Source: Moraxella ovis
GTDB taxonomy: Bacteria > Pseudomonadota > Gammaproteobacteria > Pseudomonadales > Moraxellaceae
Direction: 5' to 3'
Assembly: GCF_900453105.1 (NCBI RefSeq)
Contig: NZ_UGPW01000001.1
Coordinates: 1,798,001-1,862,000, forward strand
DNA: 64,000 nt
The notes under the pieces were generated by a model. It had not been told where the DNA came from. It was given only the letters and a program-made list of their open reading frames with translations, and made no database searches. Position numbers and translations under genes: made by a program. Shown in pieces: positions 56,215 through 64,000 of the stretch. The number at the start of each line of letters is the position of its first letter. Position 1 is the first letter of the stretch.

Positions 56215-56598
56215 ATGACCAACAAACAAAACACTCAAAACCTAAGCCTAGATGAGCAAGTTAAACTTGCCACCGAAGCTCTGGACGACCTAAAAGCCAA
56301 AGAAATCACCGTAATGACGGTTGAGCATTTGACCGAAGTTGCCGAGCGCATCGTCATCGCTAACGCCACTTCAAAACGCCACGTTAAGGCACTTGCTGAC
56401 AAGCTCGGCGCTGCTGCCAAAGAAGCAGGCCTGATGCCACTGGGCCGTGAAGGCGATAAAGACAGCGACTGGACATTGGTGGACCTAGGCGCGGTTGTGG
56501 TGCACATCATGACCCCGCAGGCTCGCGAATTCTATGACCTAGAAGGTCTTTGGTCATCACCAGAAGCCCTGCAAGCTCTGGCTGTCCAAAAAGCGTAA
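56215..56598 (+). CDS. rsfS: Ribosomal silencing factor RsfS
   Basis: A 127-residue protein with the RsfS/Iojap pattern AEALDDLKAKEITVMTV-like start, ATSKRHVKALADKL and DWTLVDLGAVVVHIMTPQAR, then FYDLEGLW. RsfS binds L14 (rplN, also in this window) and blocks subunit joining in starvation. It lies downstream of nadD in the usual arrangement and ahead of a strong terminator. Confidence 0.95.
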   Translation: MTNKQNTQNLSLDEQVKLATEALDDLKAKEITVMTVEHLTEVAERIVIANATSKRHVKALADKLGAAAKEAGLMPLGREGDKDSDWTLVDLGAVVVHIMTPQAREFYDLEGLWSSPEALQALAVQKA

Positions 56599-56610
56599 TT
56601 CACACACCCT

Positions 56611-56640
56611 AAACCGCCCTAACTCACTAGGGCGGTTTTT
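56611..56640 (+). terminator. Terminator after rsfS
   Basis: Perfect 11-bp arms AAACCGCCCTA (56611-56621) and TAGGGCGGTTT (56628-56638) with a six-base loop, followed by more T. Confidence 0.92.
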
Positions 56641-56694
56641 TATTTGCCAAAAATCTTTTATAATAAGTGATTTAAAATTTGGAAAATGATACTT

Positions 56695-57993
56695 ATGGAC
56701 TTGGACGACCTTATCAGCTTTGACCGCACCCACCTTTGGCACCCTTATGCCAGCCTGCCACCTACCTATGACAATCATCTCATCAGTCATGCTGATGGTG
56801 TACAGCTCTACATGGCGGACGGCACGCCACTCATAGACGGTATGTCGTCATGGTGGGCAAGCATTCACGGCTACAACCATCCCCGCCTAAACCATGCCAT
56901 GACAGAACAGCTTGGCAAGATGGGCCATGTGATGTTTGGCGGACTCACCCACGCACCTGCCATTGAGCTTGGCGAGCGACTTTTGGGCATCACCCCCAAA
57001 AACTTGACCAAAATATTCTATGCCGACAGCGGTAGTGTGGCGGTGGAAGTCGCCCTAAAAATGGCACTGCAATACCAACTGGCACGGGGTCTGCCCCACA
57101 AAAACGCCTTTGCCAGCACGCACTCGGGCTATCATGGCGACACATGGCATGCCATGAGCGTATGCGACCCTGTGAACAGTATGCACGCCATGTACGGTAA
57201 ACAGCTCCCCACGCAGTATTTTTTGCCGTCTCCGCCTTTGGGTTTTGATACGCCACTGAATGATGAGACACGGCTTGACATGGATAGGTTTTTTGGGCGG
57301 TATCATGACAGATTGGCAGGGTTTATCATCGAGCCGATCGTACAGGGGGCAGGTGGTATGCGGTTTTATTCACCCGAGTATCTGTCGCACCTGCACGCCC
57401 TTTGTCAGTATTATGACGTGCTACTGATTTGTGATGAGATAGCCACAGGCTTTGGGCGAAGTGGGGCGATGTTTGCGGTCAATCACGCAGGTATCTGCCC
57501 TGACATCATGACCCTTGGTAAGGCATTGACGGGCGGTTATATGAGCTTTGGGGCAACCATGACCACCGATAAAGTGGCAAATACCATTCATGACAGCCTC
57601 TACCCTGCTCTCATGCATGGCCCTACATTCATGGGCAATCCCTTGGCGTGTGCGGTGGCGTGTAAGAGCATTGATATGGTACTGGCTATGGATAGCCCAA
57701 CTGTCGCTCGTGCCATGCAGGACAAGCTCTCTGCCCACCTGTCGCCATTAACATCATGGCAACAAGTGGCGGACGTACGAGTGCTTGGAGCGATAGGCGT
57801 GATTGAGATGAGGCAGCCGATAAATATGCCCATTTTTCAGGCACTGTTGCCAAAATACGGCATTTGGGTGCGACCCTTTGGCAAACTTGTGTATCTAATG
57901 CCTGCGTATGTGATGAGTGATGAGGATTTGGCGTTATTGTGCGGTAAATTGGTTGAGCTTTTAAAAGAGTATTTTTACGGAGACACGCCATGA
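56695..57993 (+). CDS. bioA: Adenosylmethionine-8-amino-7-oxononanoate aminotransferase
   Basis: About 432 residues of a class III PLP aminotransferase. The N-terminus FDRTHLWHPYASLP is typical of BioA; DGMSSWWASIHGYNHPRLN, LLICDEIATGFGRSG and the PLP lysine in LGKALTGGYM follow. It makes 7,8-diaminononanoate in biotin synthesis. An ATG at 56686 is possible, but GGAAA is better spaced for 56695. It overlaps bioD by four bases. Confidence 0.95.
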   Translation: MDLDDLISFDRTHLWHPYASLPPTYDNHLISHADGVQLYMADGTPLIDGMSSWWASIHGYNHPRLNHAMTEQLGKMGHVMFGGLTHAPAIELGERLLGITPKNLTKIFYADSGSVAVEVALKMALQYQLARGLPHKNAFASTHSGYHGDTWHAMSVCDPVNSMHAMYGKQLPTQYFLPSPPLGFDTPLNDETRLDMDRFFGRYHDRLAGFIIEPIVQGAGGMRFYSPEYLSHLHALCQYYDVLLICDEIATGFGRSGAMFAVNHAGICPDIMTLGKALTGGYMSFGATMTTDKVANTIHDSLYPALMHGPTFMGNPLACAVACKSIDMVLAMDSPTVARAMQDKLSAHLSPLTSWQQVADVRVLGAIGVIEMRQPINMPIFQALLPKYGIWVRPFGKLVYLMPAYVMSDEDLALLCGKLVELLKEYFYGDTP

Positions 57994-58661
57994 CCACCCT
58001 ATTCATCACAGGCATCGACACTGACATCGGCAAAACTTATGCCACAGGGGTACTGGCTCGCCACCTGCTTGATTATGGTAAATCGGTCATCACCCAAAAG
58101 CTGATACAAACAGGCGTGACAGGCAACATCGCCGATGACATCATCACGCATCGCACGCTGATGGGGATAGACTTATATGAAGTGGACAAAGATGGTACGA
58201 CCTGCCCCATTACACTTATCAAGCCTGCCAGTCCGCACTTATCGGCTCGCCTAGAAAATCAAACCATCGATGTTTGCCAAATTGACCACGCCACCCGTCT
58301 TTTGGAGCGTCAATTTGATACCGTGCTGTTAGAGGGGGCAGGTGGAGTACTTGTGCCTTTGACAAACCATCTTTTGACATTAGATTACATCAAAACGCAC
58401 GACTATCCTGTGATTGTGGTTACATCGGCTCGCTTAGGTAGCATCAATCACACCCTACTGACCTTAGAGGCGATACACGCTCGGGGGCTTAGACTCTTTG
58501 CGGTAGTGTTTAACCATCACTTTGATACTGATGGCGACATCAGTGCCGACACGCTAAGCTTTTTGCAAAACCATGTGAGAGAAAATTACCCCACCGCCTT
58601 ATTTTTGCGACTTGATGGCGGGCAAATCATGGCATTTGATGAAGTGGCGGATAGGTTTTAG
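57990..58661 (+). CDS. bioD: Dethiobiotin synthetase
   Basis: A 223-residue protein starting MTTLFITGIDTDIGKTYATG, which contains the P-loop of BioD. LLEGAGGVLVPLTNH and VVVTSARLGSINHTLLTLEA complete the family pattern. It closes the ureido ring using CO2 and ATP, following BioA, whose stop overlaps this start. It overlaps the convergent Nudix gene by four bases at the 3' end. Confidence 0.95.
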   Translation: MTTLFITGIDTDIGKTYATGVLARHLLDYGKSVITQKLIQTGVTGNIADDIITHRTLMGIDLYEVDKDGTTCPITLIKPASPHLSARLENQTIDVCQIDHATRLLERQFDTVLLEGAGGVLVPLTNHLLTLDYIKTHDYPVIVVTSARLGSINHTLLTLEAIHARGLRLFAVVFNHHFDTDGDISADTLSFLQNHVRENYPTALFLRLDGGQIMAFDEVADRF

Positions 58662-59437
58662 ACAACCTTATAATACCACGCATACCGCACCCCAAAACCA
58701 ATCTCCATAAGGCTTGCCAAAATCCGCCCCGTCAGCCCCCACACCACCTCAGGCACACCGTCATCATCGCAGTCATAGACCCACGCAGGGGTGTGGAGTT
58801 TGGCAGTTTTGTTGGGTGGCATTCTTTGAAATGCCCGATCCATAGGGACGGTTTGTAGAACTTCAAAGGGTAGCCAAAACAGCCGAGCTATCTCGTCCTC
58901 GCTGGGGACGAGCTTATCCACCACCTCCGCCCCCACGCAGGCGACCACAGGACGAACCAGTAAGCCCTTTTTGGAAATCTGCATCGGCAAATACCCCAAA
59001 ATCTGGGCGTCCGCCCCAACAAGACCCACCTCCTCGCACGCCTCACGCAAGGCAACTTCTGCCGAGCTTTTGTCCGTGTCATCTCGTTTGCCACCGACTA
59101 AGGACACCTCCCCTGCATGGCTATTTAGACTAGCCGACCGCCGTGTGAGAAGAAGGCGTGGGCGCGGCTCATCGGTGATGACAATCAGCACACACGCCTG
59201 TGGGGGTGGGTTGTCATTTAATAATTTTTGATAATGCTTTATCGCACCCTCACGCACCAGCCCCGTCAAAAGCTCGTTGTTATCCGTATAAGGCAAAATA
59301 TCCACGCCCCGATAGTCCGCTAGGGCTTGGGCGAGCGTATAAAAGCGGTGCGTGATTGGTAAATTTACCGTTTGTTTATCTATAAATACGCTGTCTTTAT
59401 CATTCATAAAATCATTTGTCATTTTACTTATTTTCAT
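58658..59437 (-). CDS. Nudix hydrolase, CoA pyrophosphatase (NudL)-like
   Basis: A 259-residue protein with the Nudix box GGKRDDTDKSSAEVALREAC followed by EEVGL. Just before it, SLNSHAGEVSLVGGK is the UPF0035-type segment found in CoA diphosphatases (NudL/PCD1). It may hydrolyse oxidised CoA. Several ATGs occur near the start (59437, 59422, 59407); 59437 is taken because AGGG precedes it. It is divergent from the next gene, with 33 bases between them. Confidence 0.85.
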   Translation of the reverse strand: MKISKMTNDFMNDKDSVFIDKQTVNLPITHRFYTLAQALADYRGVDILPYTDNNELLTGLVREGAIKHYQKLLNDNPPPQACVLIVITDEPRPRLLLTRRSASLNSHAGEVSLVGGKRDDTDKSSAEVALREACEEVGLVGADAQILGYLPMQISKKGLLVRPVVACVGAEVVDKLVPSEDEIARLFWLPFEVLQTVPMDRAFQRMPPNKTAKLHTPAWVYDCDDDGVPEVVWGLTGRILASLMEIGFGVRYAWYYKVV

Positions 59438-59470
59438 TTAAACTGACCCTATTTATCCTATCATACCATC

Positions 59471-60046
59471 ATGTCCTTTTGCTTACAATGCGGCCGCCCC
59501 GCCGCCCACGCCATCCCCGAAGGCGACACTCGTCCACGCCTGGTCTGCACGTCCTGCGGTCATATTCATTACGAGAATCCCAAGATGATCTGTGGGGTAC
59601 TTGCCCTTCATCAAGATAAAATCCTGCTGTGTCGCCGAGCCATTGAGCCACGTTATGGACTGTGGACACTCCCTGCTGGCTTTATGGAAAATGGCGAAAC
59701 CATGGCGGACGGCGCAAAACGTGAAACGATCGAAGAAGCCGAAGGCGTGGCGGAGAATCTGAAACTCTACGCCCTATTTGATTTACCCCAATGGGGGCAG
59801 ATTCACGCCATGTATCTTGCCAACTTACAAGACGGTAAATTTGGCGTTGGTAGTGAAAGCTTAGAATGCGGACTATTTTCCCCTGATGAAATAGACATGG
59901 AAAATTTGGCGTTTGAGACGGTCAAGCAGACCATTGAACATTATTTGGCAGATAAAGCAGCATTGGAAAAATTAGGCAAAGACAGTGATGACTTTAGCAA
60001 TTATCCCCTGCATGAGATCTGTATTGATACCCACCTTGTAAAATAA
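59471..60046 (+). CDS. Nudix hydrolase with N-terminal zinc ribbon
   Basis: A 191-residue protein. Two CxxC pairs (FCLQCGRP and LVCTSCGHIHYENPK) form a zinc ribbon, followed by a Nudix domain with PAGFMENGETMADGAKRETI and EEAEG. It resembles the NudC-type group that acts on dinucleotide substrates such as NADH or ADP-ribose, but the substrate is not visible. It ends at a bidirectional terminator. Confidence 0.88.
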   Translation: MSFCLQCGRPAAHAIPEGDTRPRLVCTSCGHIHYENPKMICGVLALHQDKILLCRRAIEPRYGLWTLPAGFMENGETMADGAKRETIEEAEGVAENLKLYALFDLPQWGQIHAMYLANLQDGKFGVGSESLECGLFSPDEIDMENLAFETVKQTIEHYLADKAALEKLGKDSDDFSNYPLHEICIDTHLVK

Positions 60047-60048
60047 AT

Positions 60049-60078
60049 AAAAACCACAGAATCACTCCTGTGGTTTTT
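60049..60078. terminator. Bidirectional terminator between the Nudix and M3 peptidase genes
   Basis: Perfect 11-bp arms AAAAACCACAG (60049-60059) and CTGTGGTTTTT (60068-60078) with an eight-base loop, T-rich on both sides. Confidence 0.9.
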
Positions 60079-60082
60079 ATTT

Positions 60083-62233
60083 TTAGATGATGCCTCTTGA
60101 TTTTAATAAGGCCGTGATATCGGGCTTTCTGCCCATAAATTTTTCAAATAGTGCCATCGGCTCATCCGACCCACCTTGGGACAAGATGACATCCACGAAA
60201 TCCTGCCCTGTCTTGCGGTTGAACAACCCTTCTCTTTCAAATCGGGTAAAGCCATCACTGGCAAGCACTTCAGACCATAGGTAGCTATAATAGCCCGCCG
60301 AATAGCCACCTGAGAAAATATGATTAAAGCTATGCCCCGTACGAATCCACTCAGGGTCATTCATCACAGAGATATTCTGACGAATGTCTTCGCGAATTCT
60401 TGCAATCGCGCCGTGATCGCCCGCCTGATATTCAGAATGTAACCTAAAATCAAACAAGCCAAATTCAAGCTGACGAACGATATTGGTCGCTGATTGATAA
60501 TTCTTGGCCTCAAGCATCTTATCAATGATGTCTTTTGGCAGCGATTCGCCCGTTTGGTAATGCTTAGAAATAAGCGCAAGCGTATCTACATCCCACGTCC
60601 AATTCTCAAGCATCTGACTGGGAAATTCCACCGCATCCCACGCCACGCCATTAATGCCTGACACCGCCTGCATATCAACCTTAGTCAGCATATGATGCAA
60701 CCCATGCCCAAACTCATGGAACAATGTCTCCACTTCGCCATGCAACAGTAGCGCCGGCTTATCATCGCTGGCACCGCCAAAATTACATACAAGCATCGAG
60801 ACTGGCAGTTGAATCTCGCCATCGCTCGTCTTATAGCGCCCAATCACACTGCTGTGCCAAGCGCCACTTCGCTTATTCTCACGCGTAAATAAATCCAAAT
60901 AAAAAGACGCAACGTGCTTACCACCCTTGAATAATTCAAAGAACCTCACACCCTCATGGATGACAGGCACACTCGTCTTTTCACGCACACGCACACCAAA
61001 CAGACGCTCGGTCAGCTCAAACATGCCCGACAGCACCTGATCAACAGGGAAATACACTCTTAGTGCCTCCCTGTCAATGCTGTAGCGTTCTTGTTTTAAC
61101 TTCTCAGACAGATAAGCAAAATCCCAAGGCATCAGCGTGTCAGATTCTGCCAACAGTCCATTTTGTTTGGCGTATGCTTCTAATTCTTTGACTTCTGCTT
61201 TGGATTTGTCATGTGTTTTTGCCAATAAATCATTTAAGAACTCTAACACTTGTGCTGGGCTTTCTGCCATTTTTTTGGCAAGCGAATATTCGGCATGCGA
61301 ATTAAATCCTAAAAGCTTGGCGCGTTCTAGTCTTAGTTCTGCCAGCTCATTCATGATGGGTGTATTGTCCCACTTGCCGGCATTAGGTCCTTGATCGGAT
61401 GCGCGAGTGCGATACGCCTCGAACATTTGTCGTCTTAATGCTCGATCATCAGCATAGGTGACGATGGCGGCATAGCTTGGATAGTCGAGTCCGAAGCAAT
61501 AACCCGCGACACCCTTCGACTCGGCTGCCTTCTTAGCACTTGCCAAGGCGATGTCACCAAGGCCTGCCAGTCTTGATTCATCATCAATGACAATCTCAAA
61601 ACCCATCTCGGCATCCAGCACATTATTACCAAACTGCGTGCTAAGCTCGGAGAGTCTGGCGGAGACTTTGGCGTAACGCTCAGCAGCCTCACCTTCTAAA
61701 GTCACGCCCGACAACTTAAAATCAAGCAATGCATTATCAATCGCCTTTTTTTGAGCCTTGGAATAAGAGGCGTACTCTTTGCCCTGTTTTAGCTTATTAA
61801 AGGCATCATAAAGCGGTCGATACATCCCAAACCACGTATCAAACTCCGTCAAACTTTGCTTAGCTTCATTGAATACAGCACGCAGCGCGTCGGAACTTTT
61901 TAGCGAATGCAGCTGGCTGACCGCTGACCATGCACGCTCAAGCTTATTCTGCGCGTCTTCTAGCGGCGCATAGAAATTCTGCCAAGTGATGACGTCTTGC
62001 GCTGTTAATGTCTTAACGGCATTGGTGTTATATTCAATCAGATAGGTAATGGCAGGCTTGATGTGTTCAGGCGTGATCCTTGGGAAATCGGGCAAATTAT
62101 GAAAGTCCAGCAAAGGATTACCCTGTAATGACTCGCTTAGCACAAGTGGTACAGAATTAGCCATACCAAACTTAGGCAAACTCATGGTAAGTGCAGTCCC
62201 CAATCCAAACTGCAAAAAACGACGGCGCTCCAT
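60083..62233 (-). CDS. M3-family oligopeptidase (OpdA/PrlC-like) with Tat signal
   Basis: A 716-residue zinc peptidase. The catalytic motif HEFGHGLHHML is near residue 507, with the distal glutamate region ENWTWDVDTL. The core resembles oligopeptidase A, which is cytoplasmic in E. coli. Unusually, the N-terminus MERRRFLQFGLGTALTMSLP is a twin-arginine signal (RRRFLQF plus hydrophobic stretch, cut near FGMA), so export to the periplasm is predicted. GGAGAG lies before the ATG. It is transcribed alone. Confidence 0.9.
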   Translation of the reverse strand: MERRRFLQFGLGTALTMSLPKFGMANSVPLVLSESLQGNPLLDFHNLPDFPRITPEHIKPAITYLIEYNTNAVKTLTAQDVITWQNFYAPLEDAQNKLERAWSAVSQLHSLKSSDALRAVFNEAKQSLTEFDTWFGMYRPLYDAFNKLKQGKEYASYSKAQKKAIDNALLDFKLSGVTLEGEAAERYAKVSARLSELSTQFGNNVLDAEMGFEIVIDDESRLAGLGDIALASAKKAAESKGVAGYCFGLDYPSYAAIVTYADDRALRRQMFEAYRTRASDQGPNAGKWDNTPIMNELAELRLERAKLLGFNSHAEYSLAKKMAESPAQVLEFLNDLLAKTHDKSKAEVKELEAYAKQNGLLAESDTLMPWDFAYLSEKLKQERYSIDREALRVYFPVDQVLSGMFELTERLFGVRVREKTSVPVIHEGVRFFELFKGGKHVASFYLDLFTRENKRSGAWHSSVIGRYKTSDGEIQLPVSMLVCNFGGASDDKPALLLHGEVETLFHEFGHGLHHMLTKVDMQAVSGINGVAWDAVEFPSQMLENWTWDVDTLALISKHYQTGESLPKDIIDKMLEAKNYQSATNIVRQLEFGLFDFRLHSEYQAGDHGAIARIREDIRQNISVMNDPEWIRTGHSFNHIFSGGYSAGYYSYLWSEVLASDGFTRFEREGLFNRKTGQDFVDVILSQGGSDEPMALFEKFMGRKPDITALLKSRGII

Positions 62234-62312
62234 ATACTCTCCTTATAAATTCTAATCAGTGAATGAATCTAGTTAGCTTATGCAAACTTCGCCATCAAGT
62301 CAAGCCATTAAT

Positions 62313-62338
62313 AAAAACACCGCCCATCATAGGCGGTG
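62313..62338 (-). terminator. Terminator after the glycerophosphodiesterase gene
   Basis: Perfect 7-bp arms CACCGCC (62318-62324) and GGCGGTG (62332-62338) with a seven-base loop; on the minus strand TTTTTATT follows. Confidence 0.85.
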
Positions 62339-62355
62339 CGGTATGCTACAAGTTA

Positions 62356-63657
62356 TTATATGCCGCGGCAGTTAGCATAATAAGTTACGCTGGCTGGCCA
62401 ATCCGAAAAGATGCCCTTGACCCCAACCTCTCTATACAGCACATCGATCAATCGATACATGTCACCATCGTTATTTATGATGTCTTGGATGCCTGTATAG
62501 TACCAGCCACCGCCAGATGATAGCGGATATGAACGCTCAACCGTCCACGTCACAAGTCCAAAACCGTTCGCTTTGGCTTGTCTTGCAAATTCGCTCATCC
62601 GTAATTCACCGCCTTTATTGGTGACCAGCATCCACGTGGCAGGCGCAAGGTTTTGAATGCCTTTTTGTTTCAATTGTGCCAAATCATATTTCCAAGTGAC
62701 AGGATTCTGCGGATCGAAATTCTTGCCATCTTTGGCACTATTGGCATCCTCCATCAAAAACACCGCCGTCTTGGCATAATCAGGATAATGCTCAATCCAA
62801 TAAGTCAAATCATCAATATTAAATGACTGCACGCTGCTGTCATTCGCATGATAGCCTGCTTTCTTTAATGCCTTAATCAGATCCGCCCGATAATCATCAT
62901 AAGTATAACCTTGATGCGGAATCACGGTTGGCTGCTTAAGTTCTGGCGTGACTTTTACGCCCATTTTCTTATAAAGTGCCAATGCTTCATCTAGGCTCAT
63001 CAGCGTCGCATTTTGAGAATACAGATCTGTACGGAAAGCAGGCGTTGCATTTACGTACTCATCTACAGTGCGCGCCTTAGGATTGGCGGCATCTTGTTTA
63101 CCTTTTAAGGTCTTAAATTCTGCCAATGTGATGTCGGAAGTTAGGCATTTGGCAGAAGCTTCCTTGATGAGCTTACCTGATGCGCCAAACTGGGCAGGCG
63201 TGAAATTCTGGGTGCATTTATTAGCAAGCGGAGTTTGCAAGATGTTCGTCGTGGTATGCAAATCAGCATCAGAATGACGACAGACCAGCTGGTGATCCTT
63301 GGTAAAGGCAACATCGCATTCTTGGATGCCTGCGCCTTGTCTGTTAGCGGCGATGTAGCTTTCGGCAGTATGTTCAGCGAACTGCAATGGAGCACCACGA
63401 TGCGCGATTGAAAATTCTGTGCGTTTTGGCGTTTGGGCTTGGCAGCTTTTTAATTCTTGCTTTAATTTACCCTCATCCATGTCATCCAATAGATAAAAAG
63501 GCCTAGCACCGTAGCTAATGACAGGCTTGGCAAGTTCATCGCGAGCACCGTGAATTGGTGTGGATTTCGGCATCGATTGACACGCCATCATCAGCGGCAA
63601 AATGGCAAAAATACCCATACAAGAAAGCTTTTTAGAAAGCTGTTTTGAAGATTTCAT
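62356..63657 (-). CDS. Lipoprotein glycerophosphodiester phosphodiesterase (GlpQ-like)
   Basis: A 433-residue protein. The lipoprotein signal peptide ends LPLMMACQSM, with the lipid-carrying cysteine near residue 26. The GDPD motifs are AHRGAPLQFAEHTAESYIAA, QECDVAFTKDHQLVCRHSD and VTPELKQP. It would hydrolyse glycerophosphodiesters to glycerol-3-phosphate outside the cytoplasm; a related surface lipoprotein (protein D) is known in Haemophilus. GGAG lies six bases before the ATG at 63657; the ATG at 63669 is less likely. Confidence 0.9.
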   Translation of the reverse strand: MKSSKQLSKKLSCMGIFAILPLMMACQSMPKSTPIHGARDELAKPVISYGARPFYLLDDMDEGKLKQELKSCQAQTPKRTEFSIAHRGAPLQFAEHTAESYIAANRQGAGIQECDVAFTKDHQLVCRHSDADLHTTTNILQTPLANKCTQNFTPAQFGASGKLIKEASAKCLTSDITLAEFKTLKGKQDAANPKARTVDEYVNATPAFRTDLYSQNATLMSLDEALALYKKMGVKVTPELKQPTVIPHQGYTYDDYRADLIKALKKAGYHANDSSVQSFNIDDLTYWIEHYPDYAKTAVFLMEDANSAKDGKNFDPQNPVTWKYDLAQLKQKGIQNLAPATWMLVTNKGGELRMSEFARQAKANGFGLVTWTVERSYPLSSGGGWYYTGIQDIINNDGDMYRLIDVLYREVGVKGIFSDWPASVTYYANCRGI

Positions 63658-63731
63658 AAATGACTCCATAAAAAACGTGAAGCCATCTTAATAAATATTT
63701 ATGACAATTTAATAACAACACTTAAAACCAC

Positions 63732-63761
63732 AAACCCCCCACCATCTCTGGCAGGGGGTTT
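63732..63761 (-). terminator. Probable terminator after tuf
   Basis: Arms AAACCCCC (63732-63739) and GGGGGTTT (63754-63761) pair perfectly around a fourteen-base loop; the U-run on the minus strand is short. It lies 50 bases after the tuf stop. Confidence 0.65.
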
Positions 63762-63812
63762 TGACTTTGGTAAGTCGTTTGGCTTGTTTGCTGTTAAGAC
63801 AATCTTATTAGA

Positions 63813-64000
63813 TTAGTTCTTAACGTTAGCAACAACACCAGCACCTACGGTACGGCCACCTTCACGGATCGCGAAGCGTAGACCTTTGTCCATGGCGATT
63901 GGGTGGATAAGCTCAACGCTCATCTCAACGTTGTCACCAGGCATAACCATTTCAGTACCTTCTTGTAGAGTGATGGCACCAGTTACGTCAGTAGTACGGA
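63813..64000 (-). CDS. tuf: Elongation factor Tu (partial, 3' end only)
   Basis: The last 62 codons of EF-Tu are present: [20 protein letters not shown], then [20 protein letters not shown] and the C-terminal [21 protein letters not shown]. This is domain 3 of EF-Tu, which delivers aminoacyl-tRNA. The start is outside the window. It is not adjacent to the S10 operon here. Confidence 0.97.
   Translation of the reverse strand, partial: RTTDVTGAITLQEGTEMVMPGDNVEMSVELIHPIAMDKGLRFAIREGGRTVGAGVVANVKN

Overview
The window looks like a chromosomal segment of a gammaproteobacterium of the family Moraxellaceae, most likely Moraxella. This rests on protein style, moderate GC with AT-rich accessory patches, and a gene mix of S10/spc ribosomal operon, RNase G-Maf pair, a His-rich zinc-type TonB receptor, narGHJI followed by a parvulin and moeA, and a microcin-type bacteriocin locus like those known in Moraxella. 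No tRNA, rRNA, insertion sequence or CRISPR array was seen.

Layout. 1-6.6 kb (minus): S10 operon (rpsJ to rpsQ) and the start of the spc operon (rplN, rplX, rplE cut by the window edge), each with its own near-consensus promoter and a structured leader. 6.8-9.0 kb (minus): rng and maf. 9.1-15.9 kb (plus): gatC, gatA and gatB, separated by a ZnuD-like receptor and by a VapBC-like toxin-antitoxin pair. 16.0-20.4 kb (plus): an AT-rich restriction-modification island of BcgI type (fused nuclease-methylase A subunit plus specificity B subunit), in which 20 copies of CCGAG decide whether a third target-recognition domain is joined to the B subunit, then a Sir2 gene whose 5' end is out of frame. 20.5-36.6 kb: housekeeping genes (slyD, an M61 peptidase, rluE, an OmpA-domain protein, rhomboid, phosphatase, purEK, yaiI-like, a PerM-like permease, pdxB, epmA, a CitE-like lyase, moeA, parvulin). 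36.8-43.7 kb (minus): narGHJI. 44-49 kb (minus): ssb, adhP, uvrA. 49.1-55.4 kb (minus, AT-rich): a bacteriocin locus with a C39-peptidase ABC exporter, an HlyD-type adaptor, a GA-leader prepeptide, a small two-helix membrane protein and two JmjC/cupin oxygenase genes (one truncated). 55.5-64 kb: nadD, rsfS, bioA, bioD, two Nudix genes, a Tat-type M3 peptidase, a lipoprotein glycerophosphodiesterase, and the 3' end of tuf.

How genes work together. The nar block makes a respiratory nitrate reductase; moeA (molybdenum cofactor) and the parvulin lie just downstream behind a perfect FNR-type box, and a second perfect box lies upstream of narG. In the bacteriocin locus, prepeptide, putative immunity protein and oxygenase form a cassette bracketed by two copies of the 5' end of the HlyD gene, which suggests cassette insertion or exchange. 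The export genes carry an in-frame stop and two single-base frameshifts, so export may be lost or, if these are assembly errors, intact.

The two most promising systems for follow-up are the phase-variable three-TRD BcgI-like enzyme and the oxygenase-bacteriocin cassette.
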